Assembly: GCF_000688295.1 (NCBI RefSeq)
Contig: NZ_JHZF01000011.1
Span: 1,706,288 to 1,770,287, forward strand
From: Pseudooceanicola nanhaiensis DSM 18065
GTDB taxonomy: Bacteria > Pseudomonadota > Alphaproteobacteria > Rhodobacterales > Rhodobacteraceae
Length of the DNA: 64,000 bases
Reading direction: 5' to 3'
Shown here: positions 9,754 through 18,963 of the stretch, piece by piece
How the letters are laid out: the number at the start of each line of letters is the position of its first letter
Numbering within the stretch: position 1 is the first letter of the stretch
The notes under the pieces: model-generated
What the model saw: the letters and a program-made list of their open reading frames with translations, nothing else
Told to the model about the DNA's origin: nothing
The model's database searches: none
Made by a program: the position numbers and the translations under genes

Positions 9754-10838
9754 CAGCGCACCCCCTTGAATGTGCCGATGGCATGGACGACCCGGCGGCA
9801 GGCGCTTTCGTCGCCCACCGTGATCCGCAGGCAATCGGGCAGGCCGTAGCCGCCCACCTTGCGCACGAGGATCCCGTTTTCCTTGAGCGCCTTGTCGCAG
9901 GCGTCGGCCTCTTCCGGGTTTGCAAACCGGGCGAGCACGAAGTTTGCAAAGCTCTCGTCGCACCCGACGCCCATCTGGACAAGCGCGTTGCGCAGCCAGT
10001 GCCGCCAGCGGGCGTTCTCCTCGCGGCAGCGGGCGGTGAACTCCACGTCGCGCACGGCGGCCTCGGCCGCGGCCATCTGGCCCTCGCTCAGGTTGAAGGG
10101 CTGCCGCAGGCGGTTGAGCACGTCGATCACCTCGCGCCGGGCATAGCCCCAGCCGATGCGCAGCCCGCCGAGCCCGTGGATCTTCGAGAATGTCCGCGTC
10201 ATCACCACGTTCGGATAGGCATCGACCAGACCCGCCCCGCCGTCGAACCCGTCGGCGAATTCCGCATAGGCGCCGTCATGCACCAGCAGGACGTGTTTCG
10301 GCAGGCCGCTGGCAAGCCGCTCGAGCTCTGCCTCGGTCAGCATCGTGCCCGTCGGGTTCGCGGGGTTCGCGATGAAGACGATCCGCGTCCGGTCGGTCAC
10401 CGCGCCGAGAATCGCCTCCACGTCGATCCGGCGCTCGGCCTCTGGCACGGTGACGGGCGTGGCCCCGGCGGCATGGGCGAGGATCGGATACATGGAGAAC
10501 CCGTGCTCGGTGGTGATCACCTCGTCCCCCGGCCCGGCATAGGCCTGCGTGATGAACTGCAGGACCTCGTCCGACCCGACGCCGCAGATGATCCGGTCGG
10601 GGTCCAGCCGGTGGATCTCTCCGATCGCGGCACGCAGCGCGGCATGGTCGGTGTTTGGATAGCGGTGGAGGTTCACGGCCGCGCGCAGATAGGCGTCGCG
10701 CGCCTTGTCGGAGCAGCCGTAATGGTTCTCGTTCGACGAGAGCTTCAGCACCTCGTCGCGCCCCTCGATCCGGGCCTCTCCACTCACGTAGAGCGCGATT
10801 TCCATGATGCCCGGCTGGGTCGGGATCTGGTTGGACAT
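9753..10838 (-). CDS. hisC: Histidinol-phosphate / aromatic aminotransferase
   Basis: A 361-residue PLP-dependent class I/II aminotransferase of the HisC family. Key elements are SSNENHYG near the N-terminus, NPANPTGT (158-165), the acidic PLP partner in HDGAYAEF, and the PLP lysine K219 in [17 protein letters not shown]. Members act in histidine synthesis and, when paired with tyrC as here, in transamination of prephenate or aromatic oxo acids; dual use is likely. It is the first gene of the three-gene operon. A purine-rich GGGGG lies eight bases before the ATG. Confidence 0.92.
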   Translation of the reverse strand: MSNQIPTQPGIMEIALYVSGEARIEGRDEVLKLSSNENHYGCSDKARDAYLRAAVNLHRYPNTDHAALRAAIGEIHRLDPDRIICGVGSDEVLQFITQAYAGPGDEVITTEHGFSMYPILAHAAGATPVTVPEAERRIDVEAILGAVTDRTRIVFIANPANPTGTMLTEAELERLASGLPKHVLLVHDGAYAEFADGFDGGAGLVDAYPNVVMTRTFSKIHGLGGLRIGWGYARREVIDVLNRLRQPFNLSEGQMAAAEAAVRDVEFTARCREENARWRHWLRNALVQMGVGCDESFANFVLARFANPEEADACDKALKENGILVRKVGGYGLPDCLRITVGDESACRRVVHAIGTFKGVR

Positions 10839-10917
10839 GGTGAACCCCCGTAAAGTCCGCCCGTCATAACGAAGCGGTGCGGCTTAGGCCATAGGCTCCG
10901 CGCGTCCCGGTGCCGGG

Positions 10918-11087
10918 CGTTTCGCCGCGTGGCGGCTGGCCGGGACCGCCACCGGCACCCGTCTGCAGATGGAGCAGACCGGCGTCGCGGCCGATCAGCC
11001 GCGGTCGGCGGCGCGACGCAGGGCTGGCCCCGGTTCCTTGATGCCCTGCAGACGGTGCTGGCGCGCGTCGGAGAGGCCGCGCGATGA
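10918..11087 (+). pseudogene. Decayed 3' end of an SRPBCC/AHSA1-type gene
   Basis: Two frames together give the C-terminal end of an SRPBCC (AHSA1-like) protein. Frame one, from about 10918, reads RFAAWRLAGTATGTRLQMEQTGVAADQP. Near 10998-11003 the similarity jumps to the next frame and continues GGATQGWPRFLDALQTVLAR to a TGA at 11085-11087. The motif order (WRL..GTRL..EQTG..GGA.QGW..FLDAL) is that of the last 55 residues of the family. Nothing recognisable precedes it, so the 5' part is gone. The stop overlaps the ATG of the next remnant as ATGA, as expected for a former operon. Recognition is by eye only. Confidence 0.5.
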
Positions 11088-11212
11088 ACCGCGCGGTCCG
11101 GCAGTTCCACCGCCGGGTGTCGATCCTCTTCACCCTCTCCGTCGCCCGTGATCTTCGCGATGATGAGCATCGGGTGCGAACGGCCGGGCCCGGCGCGCCG
11201 CAGCGCTGCTAG
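11084..11212 (+). pseudogene. Remnant of a small membrane protein gene
   Basis: A short frame starts at ATG 11084 with GGAG ten bases upstream and runs 42 codons: MNRAVRQFHRRVSILFTLSV then charged residues. A one-base shift just after SV restores a hydrophobic helix (VIFAMMSIG). A start of the form MNR-VR-FHRW-S--FT is found on small membrane proteins that neighbour SRPBCC genes, which fits the remnant just upstream. I read this as a truncated, frameshifted remnant; it could also be a spurious frame. Its end overlaps the last codon of the convergent homospermidine synthase gene. Confidence 0.4.
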
Positions 11213-12633
11213 GCCAGTCGCTCCAGCACGTTCCGGAAGGCCCAGGGATTGGCCTCGTCGAGGTCCTCGGGGAATTGCGTCTGCCGGTCGGTGAGCGGCG
11301 TCCAGTCGGTGTAATGCCCCTCGACCGGCCCGAGATAGGGCAGCTGCACCTCGAGGCACCGCTTGTGGTCCATCTCGTCGGTCTCGACGATCCCGGCCTG
11401 CGGGTTCTCGAGCGCCCAGACCATCCCCGCGAGCACGGCCGAGGTCACCTGCAACCCGGTCGCGTTCTGATCGGGCGCCAGCGCCTTCGCCTCGTCGTTC
11501 GACAGCCGCGAGCCGTACCAGAGCGCGTTCTTCTCGTGGCCGAAGAGCAGCACGCCCAGCTCGTCGATCCCGCCCGGTTCGATCTCGTCCACATCGAGGA
11601 TGTGATGCACGTCCTGGATCTGGTTCGAGCCGAACATCTCGTGCAGCGAGAGCACCGCATCGTCGCAGGGGTGGTAGGCATAATGGCAGGTCGGCCGGAA
11701 CTCCGGCTTCTGCGGCGCGCCGACGGTGTAGTAATCCGCGATCGAGATCGCCTCGTTATGGGTCACGAGGAAGCCGAACTGCGGCCCCGGGGTCGGGCAC
11801 CACGTCCGGATCCGCGTGGCCGCACCGGGCTGCTCCAGCCAGATCCCCGCCCGGCAGCCGAAATCGTGGCCATGCGCATTGTCCGGCATCCATTTCTCGG
11901 CGGTGCCCCAGCCCAGCTCCGCCGGCTGGAACCCCTCGGCGATGAAGCCCTCGACCGACCAGGTGTTGACGAAATGCCCCGGCTCGCGCGGTTCCTTGCG
12001 GACCTGCGTGTCGCGCTCGGCGATGTGCACGCCCTTCACGCCCAGATCCATCATGAGCCGCGCCCAGCCCGCCCGGTCCGCGGGCATGGCGGCGTCCCGC
12101 CCGGTGTCCTCGGCCAGCTTCAGGAGCGCCTCCTTCACGAACCACGACACCATCCCCGGGTTCGCCCCGCAGCACGACACCGCGGTCGTGCCGCCGGGAT
12201 TTGCGGCCTTCTCGTCCCGCACCCGCTGGCGCAGGGCGTAGTTCGTCCGGTCGGCATTGTCCTCGGTGCCGAAGTAGTAGCCCGCCCAGGGCTCCACCAC
12301 CGTGTCGATGTAGAGCACCCCGTTCTCCCGGCAGAAGCGCATCAGGTCGAGCGAGCCCGTGTCGACCGACAGGTTCACCACGAAGCCCGTGCCCGGCTCG
12401 AAGAGCGCGCCGAGTATCTCGCGGTAATTCGCTTCCGTCAGCGCCTCGGCCACCACGTTCGGCACCCGCGCCTCGAGCTCTTCGGTGAGCGCCGGGTTCG
12501 GCTCGATCACCGTCAGCTTCTCGCGGTCGAAATCGAAATGCCGTTCGATGAGCGGCAGCGTGCCGCGTCCGATGGAGCCGAAGCCGATCAGGATCACGGG
12601 GCCGTCGATGCGGGCGTAAACGGGATGGGTCAT
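11209..12633 (-). CDS. hss: Homospermidine synthase
   Basis: A 474-residue NAD-dependent enzyme that joins putrescine units (or putrescine and spermidine) into homospermidine, a main polyamine of many Alphaproteobacteria. The N-terminal nucleotide fold has the motif ILIGFGSIGRGTLPL, followed by VNLSVDTGSLDLM and the conserved catalytic-region segments CCGANPGMVSWF, NTWSVEGF and SNQIQDVHHILD. Length is typical. I chose ATG 12633 (MTHPVYARID) since AAGGAG sits 11 bases upstream; the in-frame ATG at 12642 is only two bases from that site. It is transcribed alone, divergent from the radical SAM gene. Confidence 0.93.
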   Translation of the reverse strand: MTHPVYARIDGPVILIGFGSIGRGTLPLIERHFDFDREKLTVIEPNPALTEELEARVPNVVAEALTEANYREILGALFEPGTGFVVNLSVDTGSLDLMRFCRENGVLYIDTVVEPWAGYYFGTEDNADRTNYALRQRVRDEKAANPGGTTAVSCCGANPGMVSWFVKEALLKLAEDTGRDAAMPADRAGWARLMMDLGVKGVHIAERDTQVRKEPREPGHFVNTWSVEGFIAEGFQPAELGWGTAEKWMPDNAHGHDFGCRAGIWLEQPGAATRIRTWCPTPGPQFGFLVTHNEAISIADYYTVGAPQKPEFRPTCHYAYHPCDDAVLSLHEMFGSNQIQDVHHILDVDEIEPGGIDELGVLLFGHEKNALWYGSRLSNDEAKALAPDQNATGLQVTSAVLAGMVWALENPQAGIVETDEMDHKRCLEVQLPYLGPVEGHYTDWTPLTDRQTQFPEDLDEANPWAFRNVLERLA

Positions 12634-12821
12634 TCGGGTCATCTCTCCTTCGGTTGCCGAACCGGGCACGGGCTCAGGCACCAGAGCCTAGTGCCACCGT
12701 CGCGGGGGTCCATGCCGCAGCACCGGCCGCTTCTCAAGGGGAATCGGCGTTTTCCGCCGGTCTCGGCTTCGTGACCGCATGCCGCTTGCCGAAGGGTTAT
12801 CCGGAACATAATGTGAACATC

Positions 12822-14051
12822 ATGCCCATGACGCTTCAGGACAAACTCGCGATTCTCTCCGACGCGGCGCGCTATGACGCCTCCTGTGCCTCCTCCGGAA
12901 CCTCCCGGCGGGACAGCACGAAGGGGGGTCTCGGCTCGACCGAGGGCTCGGGAATCTGCCATGCCTACGCCCCCGACGGGCGCTGCATCTCGCTGCTGAA
13001 GATCCTGATGACGAACTTCTGCATCTACGACTGCGCCTATTGCGTGAACCGGGTCTCGTCCAACACCCCACGTGCCAGGTTCACGCCCGAGGAGGTCGTC
13101 CACCTCACCATCGAATTCTACCGCCGCAACTACATCGAGGGGCTCTTCCTCTCCTCCGGCATCATCCGGTCGCCCGACCGGACGATGGAGGACATGGTCC
13201 GGATCGCCCGCACCCTGCGCGAGCGCGAGGGGTTCAAGGGCTACATCCACCTCAAGACCATTCCCGACGCCGCGCCCGAGCTGATCGAGCAGGCGGGCCT
13301 CTACGCCGACCGCCTCTCGGTCAATGTGGAGCTGCCCACCGATGCCGCCGTCGCCGCCTATGCGCCCGAGAAATCGCCCGCCACGATCCGCGGCGCCATG
13401 GCCGACGTGAAGACCCGTCGCGCCGCCACGAAGGAACGCAGCCACACCGGCAAACGCCCGCCCCGCTTCGCCCCTGCCGGCCAGTCGACCCAGATGATCG
13501 TGGGCGCGGACGGCTCGAACGACGCGACGATCCTGACGACCTCGACGAAGCTCTACGGCGATTTCGGGCTGAAGCGCGTCTATTACTCCGCCTTCTCGCC
13601 GATCCCCGACGCCTCGGCCAAGCTTCCGCTCATCCAGCCGCCGCTCCTGCGCGAGCACCGCCTCTACCAGGCCGACTGGCTGATGCGATTCTACGGCTTC
13701 GAGGCGGACGAGATCACCGCCGCCACGCCGGACGGCAACCTGGACCTCGCCGTCGACCCCAAGCTCGCCTGGGCCCTCGCACATCGCGCCCTCTTCCCGG
13801 TCGAGGTGCAGCGGGCCGAGAAACCGCTCCTCCTCCGCGTGCCCGGCTTCGGCACCAGGACCGTGCAGCGCATTCTCGCGACGCGGCGCCACCGCACCCT
13901 CCGCTGGGACGACCTGAAACGCATGGGCGCGAACCTCAGGAACGCCCGGCCCTTCATCAGCCTGGCCGACTGGTCCCCCGGCAAGCTCACCGACACCGCC
14001 GACCTGCGCGCCCGCTTCGCCCCGCCGCCCGAACAGCTCTCCCTCTTCTGA
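12822..14051 (+). CDS. Radical SAM protein linked to UdgX (putative DNA modification/repair)
   Basis: A 409-residue radical SAM enzyme. The cluster motif CxxxCxxC is C67-C71-C74 (CIYDCAYC), preceded by KILMTNF. Further conserved blocks are EGLFLSSGI, GYIHLKTIP, RLSVNVELP and the STQMIVGA region. The last ~90 residues contain a helix-hairpin-helix-like stretch (LLRVPGFGTRTVQRIL), which suggests DNA binding. This family is known from genomes as the partner of DUF4130-UdgX proteins, and that partner starts 95 bases downstream. The chemistry is not known to me. Start: ATG 12822 (MPMTLQDKLAIL), with 12828 as alternative; no strong ribosome site helps decide. Confidence 0.85.
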   Translation: MPMTLQDKLAILSDAARYDASCASSGTSRRDSTKGGLGSTEGSGICHAYAPDGRCISLLKILMTNFCIYDCAYCVNRVSSNTPRARFTPEEVVHLTIEFYRRNYIEGLFLSSGIIRSPDRTMEDMVRIARTLREREGFKGYIHLKTIPDAAPELIEQAGLYADRLSVNVELPTDAAVAAYAPEKSPATIRGAMADVKTRRAATKERSHTGKRPPRFAPAGQSTQMIVGADGSNDATILTTSTKLYGDFGLKRVYYSAFSPIPDASAKLPLIQPPLLREHRLYQADWLMRFYGFEADEITAATPDGNLDLAVDPKLAWALAHRALFPVEVQRAEKPLLLRVPGFGTRTVQRILATRRHRTLRWDDLKRMGANLRNARPFISLADWSPGKLTDTADLRARFAPPPEQLSLF

Positions 14052-14146
14052 CCCGGCTTTCCTCTGGTCCATGTATCCTCGGGGGGAGTCGGGCCCCCGG
14101 CCCGACGGGGGGCAGACGGCCCCCCTCCCCGGTCTCAATCAGCGCC

Positions 14147-15565
14147 ATGCCCACGATCGACCTCCCCCGCCTCCACACCGCGCAAGCCTGGCGCGACGCC
14201 GCCCGGACGCTCCTCGCACGCGGGACCCCGCCCGAGGACGTGCTCTGGACCTATGCCTCCCCCGCCCAGAGCGACCTCTTCGCCGCGCCGGAGGCCGCAC
14301 CACGGGCGGCAGGCCAGATCACCGTCCCGAAAGGCTTCGTCGCCCTCGCCGACAGCGTCTGCTGGCACGCCGACCCCGAGCGCTTCGCCCGGCTCTACGC
14401 CTTCCTCTGGCGCCTGCGCGACCGGCCGTCCCTGATGCAGGACCGCGGCGATGCCGACCTCGCCCGCCTGCGCGGTATGGAGAAGAACGTGCACCGCTGC
14501 GCCCACAAGATGAAGGCCTTCGTCCGCTTCCGCGACCTGCAGACCGACACCAACCGCCGCCGCTTCGCCGCCTGGTTCGAACCCACGCACCACACGGTCG
14601 AACCGACGGCGCCCTTCTTCACCCGCCGCTTCGCCGACATGGACTGGGTGATCGCCACGCCCGACGTGACCGCCCGGTTCGAGAGCGGGACGCTGTCCTT
14701 CGAGGCAGGCGCGCCCCGCCCCGACCTGCCCGAGGACGCGGCCGAGGAGCTCTGGGGCACCTATTTCCGCAACATCTTCAACCCGGCCCGGGTGAAGGTC
14801 CATGCGATGACCTCCGAGATGCCGCGGAAATACTGGAAGAACATGCCCGAGACGCGGCATATCCCCGAGCTTCTCGCCACCGCCGAGCGGCGCGCGCGCG
14901 AGATGGCCGAGGCCGCGCCCTCGCTGCCCCCCGTCCGGGCGGGCCGGATCCTCGACCGGCTGCATGCGGAACGGAGTTTCACCCCCGTGACCCTGGACGA
15001 CCTGCGCGCCCGGGCCGAGGAAGAGAGCCGCGACTCCCGCCCGGGCTACGGCCGGATCGTCCTCGGCGAGGGGCCGATGCCCGCATCCCTGATGATCGTC
15101 GGCGAACAGCCCGGCGACGAGGAGGATCGCGCCGGGCGGCCCTTCGTCGGCCCCGCGGGCCAGCTCTTCGACCGGGAGGCCGGGGCGGCCGGGCTCGACC
15201 GCAGCACCGCCTACGTGACCAATGCCGTCAAGCGCTTCAAATACACCATGCGCGGCAAGCGGCGCATCCACCAGGCGCCCGACCGGGGCGACGTCGAGCA
15301 CGCGAAATGGTGGATCCGGCAGGAGATCGCGCTGGTGAAGCCGCAGCTCATCCTCGCCATGGGCGCCACCGCCGCCGAGACGCTGACCGGCCAGCGCGCG
15401 GGCATCCTCAGCCGCCGCGGCACGATCGAGGAGACGGAGTTCGGTCCGGTCCTGCTGACCGTCCACCCCTCCTACCTGCTGCGCCTGCCCGATCGGGACG
15501 CCCGCGCGCGCGGGACGGAGGCCTTCCGCGGCGACCTCGCCGCCGCGGTGGCCCGCCTCGGCTGA
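14147..15565 (+). CDS. udgX: DUF4130-UdgX fusion, uracil-DNA-binding protein lacking Fe-S cysteines
   Basis: A 472-residue fusion. Residues about 1-250 are the DUF4130 domain typical of radical SAM partners; residues about 280-472 are a UdgX uracil-DNA glycosylase domain. The UdgX core is intact: GEQPGDEED (319-327), FVGPAG, TNAVKRFKY, the diagnostic loop KRRIH (371-375) whose histidine bonds covalently to the uracil site in characterised UdgX, and VHPS (439-442). The cluster ligands are not: the usual CxxC before the core is S294-R-D-S297, and the later cysteine before a WW pair is A386. There is no cysteine after residue 118. So the domain probably folds without a 4Fe-4S cluster or is inactive. 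A role in repair or modification with the radical SAM protein is inference. Confidence 0.85.
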   Translation: MPTIDLPRLHTAQAWRDAARTLLARGTPPEDVLWTYASPAQSDLFAAPEAAPRAAGQITVPKGFVALADSVCWHADPERFARLYAFLWRLRDRPSLMQDRGDADLARLRGMEKNVHRCAHKMKAFVRFRDLQTDTNRRRFAAWFEPTHHTVEPTAPFFTRRFADMDWVIATPDVTARFESGTLSFEAGAPRPDLPEDAAEELWGTYFRNIFNPARVKVHAMTSEMPRKYWKNMPETRHIPELLATAERRAREMAEAAPSLPPVRAGRILDRLHAERSFTPVTLDDLRARAEEESRDSRPGYGRIVLGEGPMPASLMIVGEQPGDEEDRAGRPFVGPAGQLFDREAGAAGLDRSTAYVTNAVKRFKYTMRGKRRIHQAPDRGDVEHAKWWIRQEIALVKPQLILAMGATAAETLTGQRAGILSRRGTIEETEFGPVLLTVHPSYLLRLPDRDARARGTEAFRGDLAAAVARLG

Positions 15566-15568
15566 GGC

Positions 15569-16414
<846 letters not shown>

Positions 16415-16463
16415 GGAAATCTCCTTGGTCTGGTTTCCGTCTGCCGCACACATGGGCCTCTTG

Positions 16464-16496
16464 CTTACGAAACGTAAGTACTTACATTTCCGTAAG
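16464..16496. promoter_or_regulatory. Paired inverted repeats, likely HxlR operator
   Basis: CTTAC-N5-GTAAG (16464-16478) is followed by CTTAC-N6-GTAAG (16481-16496); the middle two arms also form the palindrome GTAAGTACTTAC. The array lies between the divergent NmrA reductase and HxlR genes, where the dimeric HxlR product would control both. Confidence 0.7.
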
Positions 16497-16528
16497 TGAA
16501 GAACTTTCGACGAGAGGAGCCGCCCGCC

Positions 16529-16909
16529 ATGGCGCAGAGCCCCGCCGCCCTTCCCTTTCCGGCCGACGTGATGTCGTCCCGCTGCCCCTCGCGCGAGGTG
16601 CTGCGGCAGATGACCAGTCGCTGGGGCCTCTTGGTGCTGATCGCGCTCCGGGACGAGACGCTGCGCTTCGCCGAGATCCGGCGGCGCATCGACGGGGTCA
16701 GCGAACGGATGCTCTCCGAGACGCTCGGCAACCTCGTCCGGCTCGGGCTGGTGACGCGGCAGGATCACGGAGAGGTGCCGCCGCGCGTGGATTACACGCT
16801 GACACCGCTCGGGCACGAGGCGGCGGAGCGGCTCTTCGCCTTCGCGCGCTGGATCGAGGACAGCCTGCCCGATTTCGCCGTCGGGGACCCCTCGCTCCCG
16901 ACGCCCTAG
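16529..16909 (+). CDS. HxlR-family winged-helix regulator
   Basis: A 126-residue DNA-binding protein of the HxlR family. Conserved points are the N-terminal CPSREVLRQMTSRWGLLVLIAL, the recognition region RFAEIRRRIDGVSERMLSETL and the wing RVDYTLTPLGHEA. One cysteine (in SSRCPS) occupies the position used as a redox or electrophile sensor in several characterised members, so a response to quinones or oxidants is plausible. I chose ATG 16529, with AGAGGAG about ten bases upstream; GTG 16496 would add 11 residues and overlap the operator. Probably represses itself and the divergent reductase. Confidence 0.85.
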   Translation: MAQSPAALPFPADVMSSRCPSREVLRQMTSRWGLLVLIALRDETLRFAEIRRRIDGVSERMLSETLGNLVRLGLVTRQDHGEVPPRVDYTLTPLGHEAAERLFAFARWIEDSLPDFAVGDPSLPTP

Positions 16910-16934
16910 GGCATGCTCGACCCGCCCCAAGGAA

Positions 16935-16967
16935 AAAGGGCCGCACCCTGCGGTGCGGCCCTTTCGA
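16935..16967. terminator. Bidirectional terminator between HxlR gene and rpsD
   Basis: AAAGGGCCGCACC at 16935-16947 pairs perfectly with GGTGCGGCCCTTT at 16952-16964 around CTGC. A-runs on the left give a T-run on the minus strand (rpsD), and the right arm ends in TTTC on the plus strand, so it can serve both convergent genes. Confidence 0.88.
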
Positions 16968-16985
16968 TCCGGTTTCGCGCGAACC

Positions 16986-17606
16986 TTAGTTCTGCGCGTA
17001 GAATTCGATGACGAGGTGCGGTTCCATGATCACCGGGTAGGGCACGTCCGACAGGGCCGGGGTGCGCACGAAGGTGGCGGTCATCTTGGAATGGTCGACC
17101 TCGAGGTAATCCGGCACGTCGCGCTCGGGAAGGCCCACGGCCTCCAGCACCGAGGCGTTCTGCTTGGACTTCTCGCGGACTTCGACGACATCGCCTTCCT
17201 TCACGCGGTAGGAGGGGATGTTCACCCGCTTGCCGTTCACCAGAACGTGGCCGTGGTTCACGAACTGACGCGCCGCGAAGACGGTCGGCACGAACTTGGC
17301 GCGGTAGACGACGGCGTCGAGGCGGCGCTCGAGCAGGCCGATGAGCAGCTCACCGGTGTCGCCCTTCACACGCTCGGCTTCGGCGAAGATGCGGCGGAAC
17401 TGCTTCTCGGTCAGGTCGCCGTAGTAGCCTTTCAGCTTCTGCTTGGCGCGGAGCTGCAGGCCGAAGTCGGAAATCTTGTTCTTGCGGCGCTGGCCGTGCT
17501 GGCCGGGGCCGTATTCGCGGCGGTTCACCGGGGACTTCGGGCGGCCCCAGATGTTTTCGCCCATGCGACGGTCGATCTTGTACTTGGCAGTCGTGCGTTT
17601 GGTCAC
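16986..17606 (-). CDS. rpsD: 30S ribosomal protein S4
   Basis: A 206-residue S4, an early 16S rRNA-binding protein of the small subunit. N-terminal [19 protein letters not shown], the basic segment [18 protein letters not shown] and the S4 RNA-binding domain ([32 protein letters not shown]) are all present and the length is normal. The start is GTG at 17606, with GGAG eight bases upstream. It is a stand-alone gene outside the main ribosomal operon, as is usual in Alphaproteobacteria, with its own strong promoter and terminator. Confidence 0.98.
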   Translation of the reverse strand: MTKRTTAKYKIDRRMGENIWGRPKSPVNRREYGPGQHGQRRKNKISDFGLQLRAKQKLKGYYGDLTEKQFRRIFAEAERVKGDTGELLIGLLERRLDAVVYRAKFVPTVFAARQFVNHGHVLVNGKRVNIPSYRVKEGDVVEVREKSKQNASVLEAVGLPERDVPDYLEVDHSKMTATFVRTPALSDVPYPVIMEPHLVIEFYAQN

Positions 17607-17721
17607 GGCTGATCTCCTTCATAAGGGTGCCGCGCGGGGGCGGCGGTTGAAGGGCGTTGTCCTCTGGGCGAGCCCTGACAGGCATCCCCTTGCGGGGGCC
17701 ACCAACACCAATGAAGGCGCG

Positions 17722-17749
17722 CTTATATCCGGGATCGGGGCAGAGTCAA
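17722..17749 (-). promoter_or_regulatory. Sigma-70-type promoter of rpsD
   Basis: On the minus strand TTGACT (17744-17749) and TATAAG (17722-17727) are separated by 16 bases, close to consensus. The leader to the GTG start is about 110 nt. Confidence 0.75.
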
Positions 17750-17779
17750 CAGCCCATGCCGCCTGCCGCGGCGGAGCGC

Positions 17780-18850
17780 TCAGGCGGCCTCGTGGCGCAG
17801 GATCGCCGCTTCCGGCGCGCTCAGGTTCCGCCGGGCGAAGCCGCCGTAGCTGAACGGGTCCCGCGCGATGCCCGGCATGCTGACCAGCAGGCGCCGCCGG
17901 TCCGCCGGGCTCAGCGCGTCGAGCGCGGCATTTGCCGGATGGAAGCTCTCGGTCTCGACGCCGTTGGCCCAGAGGATCGCATGGGCGGGCAGCAGGAGGT
18001 GAATGTAGGTGACCTCGCGCAGAACGGTATCCCGCGCGATCGCGCCGTCGTCGCGAACCAGATCGCCCGCCGCCACCAGCACCTCGGGCGCGTTGAAGAG
18101 CGCGCGGGCCGCCGCGCCGCGCACCAGCATCCGGTGTTCGGGGGAAACGAGCAGGTCGGCATCCGGCGTGCCGATCCCGAAGGCGCCGGCGCGGAAGCGG
18201 ATCGGCCTGAGCCACGGCATGACATGCAGGCGCGCCCCGCTCATCCGGCGCGCCCCGGTCCAGAGCACCGGCTGCGGACCGGCGTCCCGGGTCTGAACCA
18301 GCTGGCCCGGGCGCAGCGTCTCGACCGGAACCGCACCGCCGGGGGTGCGGATGCGGGTGCCGGGGGTGAAGCAGATGACGCCCGAGCGATCCGCCGTCTG
18401 CCGCGCGCGTGCGGCGCGGCGGGGATCCTCGCGCACCTCGACCACCCAGAGCTCGGTGTCGCGCGGCGGCGCCTCCCCCTCGAAACCGAGGAGCGGCGGG
18501 CGCCCCGCCCCCTGCGGAATGACGAGCACCCGGAAGCTGCGCGCGCCGTTGGTGACGGTGAAGCCGGTGTCGGGCGCGCTGTCCTCCTCGGGCGCGGCCC
18601 GGGCGTCGCGGCGCATCGCGGCAGGCCCCGCCAGCCGGCGTGCCTTGGCGGCGGCCCGGCGCCGCAGCGCCACCGCCTCGGCGCCCGGGGAAAGCTGGAG
18701 GAGCTGGCCCGGCCCATCGACCCGGACCGTGTCGCCGTGCCACGACCACGCGGCCCCGACCGCCAGCGCCTCTACCGGCGCGGCTGCGAGGCCGTCGATC
18801 TCCGTCTGTCGCCACGGGATGACGAACGTGCCGAGATAGGCCGTTGTCAT
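17780..18850 (-). CDS. Hint-domain protein (Hint_2 type)
   Basis: A 356-residue protein. Residues about 1-150 are unassigned (WSWHGDTVRVDGPG; RSFRVLVIPQ). From C160 there is a Hedgehog/intein-type Hint domain: CFTPGTRIRTPGG, VETLRPGQLVQTRD, and the block SPEHRML that supplies the conserved histidine. Such proteins are frequent in Rhodobacteraceae as stand-alone genes; their substrates and biological role are not known to me. Because the nucleophilic Cys and the SPEHRM block are kept, self-processing chemistry is possible. No signal peptide is visible. A second, degenerate relative lies at 30176-30841. Confidence 0.78.
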   Translation of the reverse strand: MTTAYLGTFVIPWRQTEIDGLAAAPVEALAVGAAWSWHGDTVRVDGPGQLLQLSPGAEAVALRRRAAAKARRLAGPAAMRRDARAAPEEDSAPDTGFTVTNGARSFRVLVIPQGAGRPPLLGFEGEAPPRDTELWVVEVREDPRRAARARQTADRSGVICFTPGTRIRTPGGAVPVETLRPGQLVQTRDAGPQPVLWTGARRMSGARLHVMPWLRPIRFRAGAFGIGTPDADLLVSPEHRMLVRGAAARALFNAPEVLVAAGDLVRDDGAIARDTVLREVTYIHLLLPAHAILWANGVETESFHPANAALDALSPADRRRLLVSMPGIARDPFSYGGFARRNLSAPEAAILRHEAA

Positions 18851-18928
18851 GGTGCTCTGCCTTCTGCCTTTCGGCCGGTTCTGCCGGCTCGCCTGTTGCG
18901 CCGAAGGTAACAGAGACCTCGAATCAAT

Positions 18929-18941
18929 GGAAACTGTTTCC
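18929..18941. promoter_or_regulatory. GGAAAC-T-GTTTCC palindrome upstream of the Hint gene
   Basis: A perfect 6-1-6 inverted repeat 79 bases upstream of the Hint gene start, in the gap to the LpxR-like gene. It could be an operator; no regulator gene is adjacent. Confidence 0.35.
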
Positions 18942-18963
18942 GGCGCCCCCGGCGACCCGCCGG

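Noticed and set aside
10969-11151. A 60-codon gene starting MEQTGVAADQP
   Set aside because: The good similarity lies partly before this ATG and then moves to another frame, so it is part of a decayed gene, not a gene of its own.
16496-16528. GTG start of the HxlR gene at 16496
   Set aside because: It overlaps the last arm of the operator and has no ribosome site, while ATG 16529 has AGAGGAG at a good distance.
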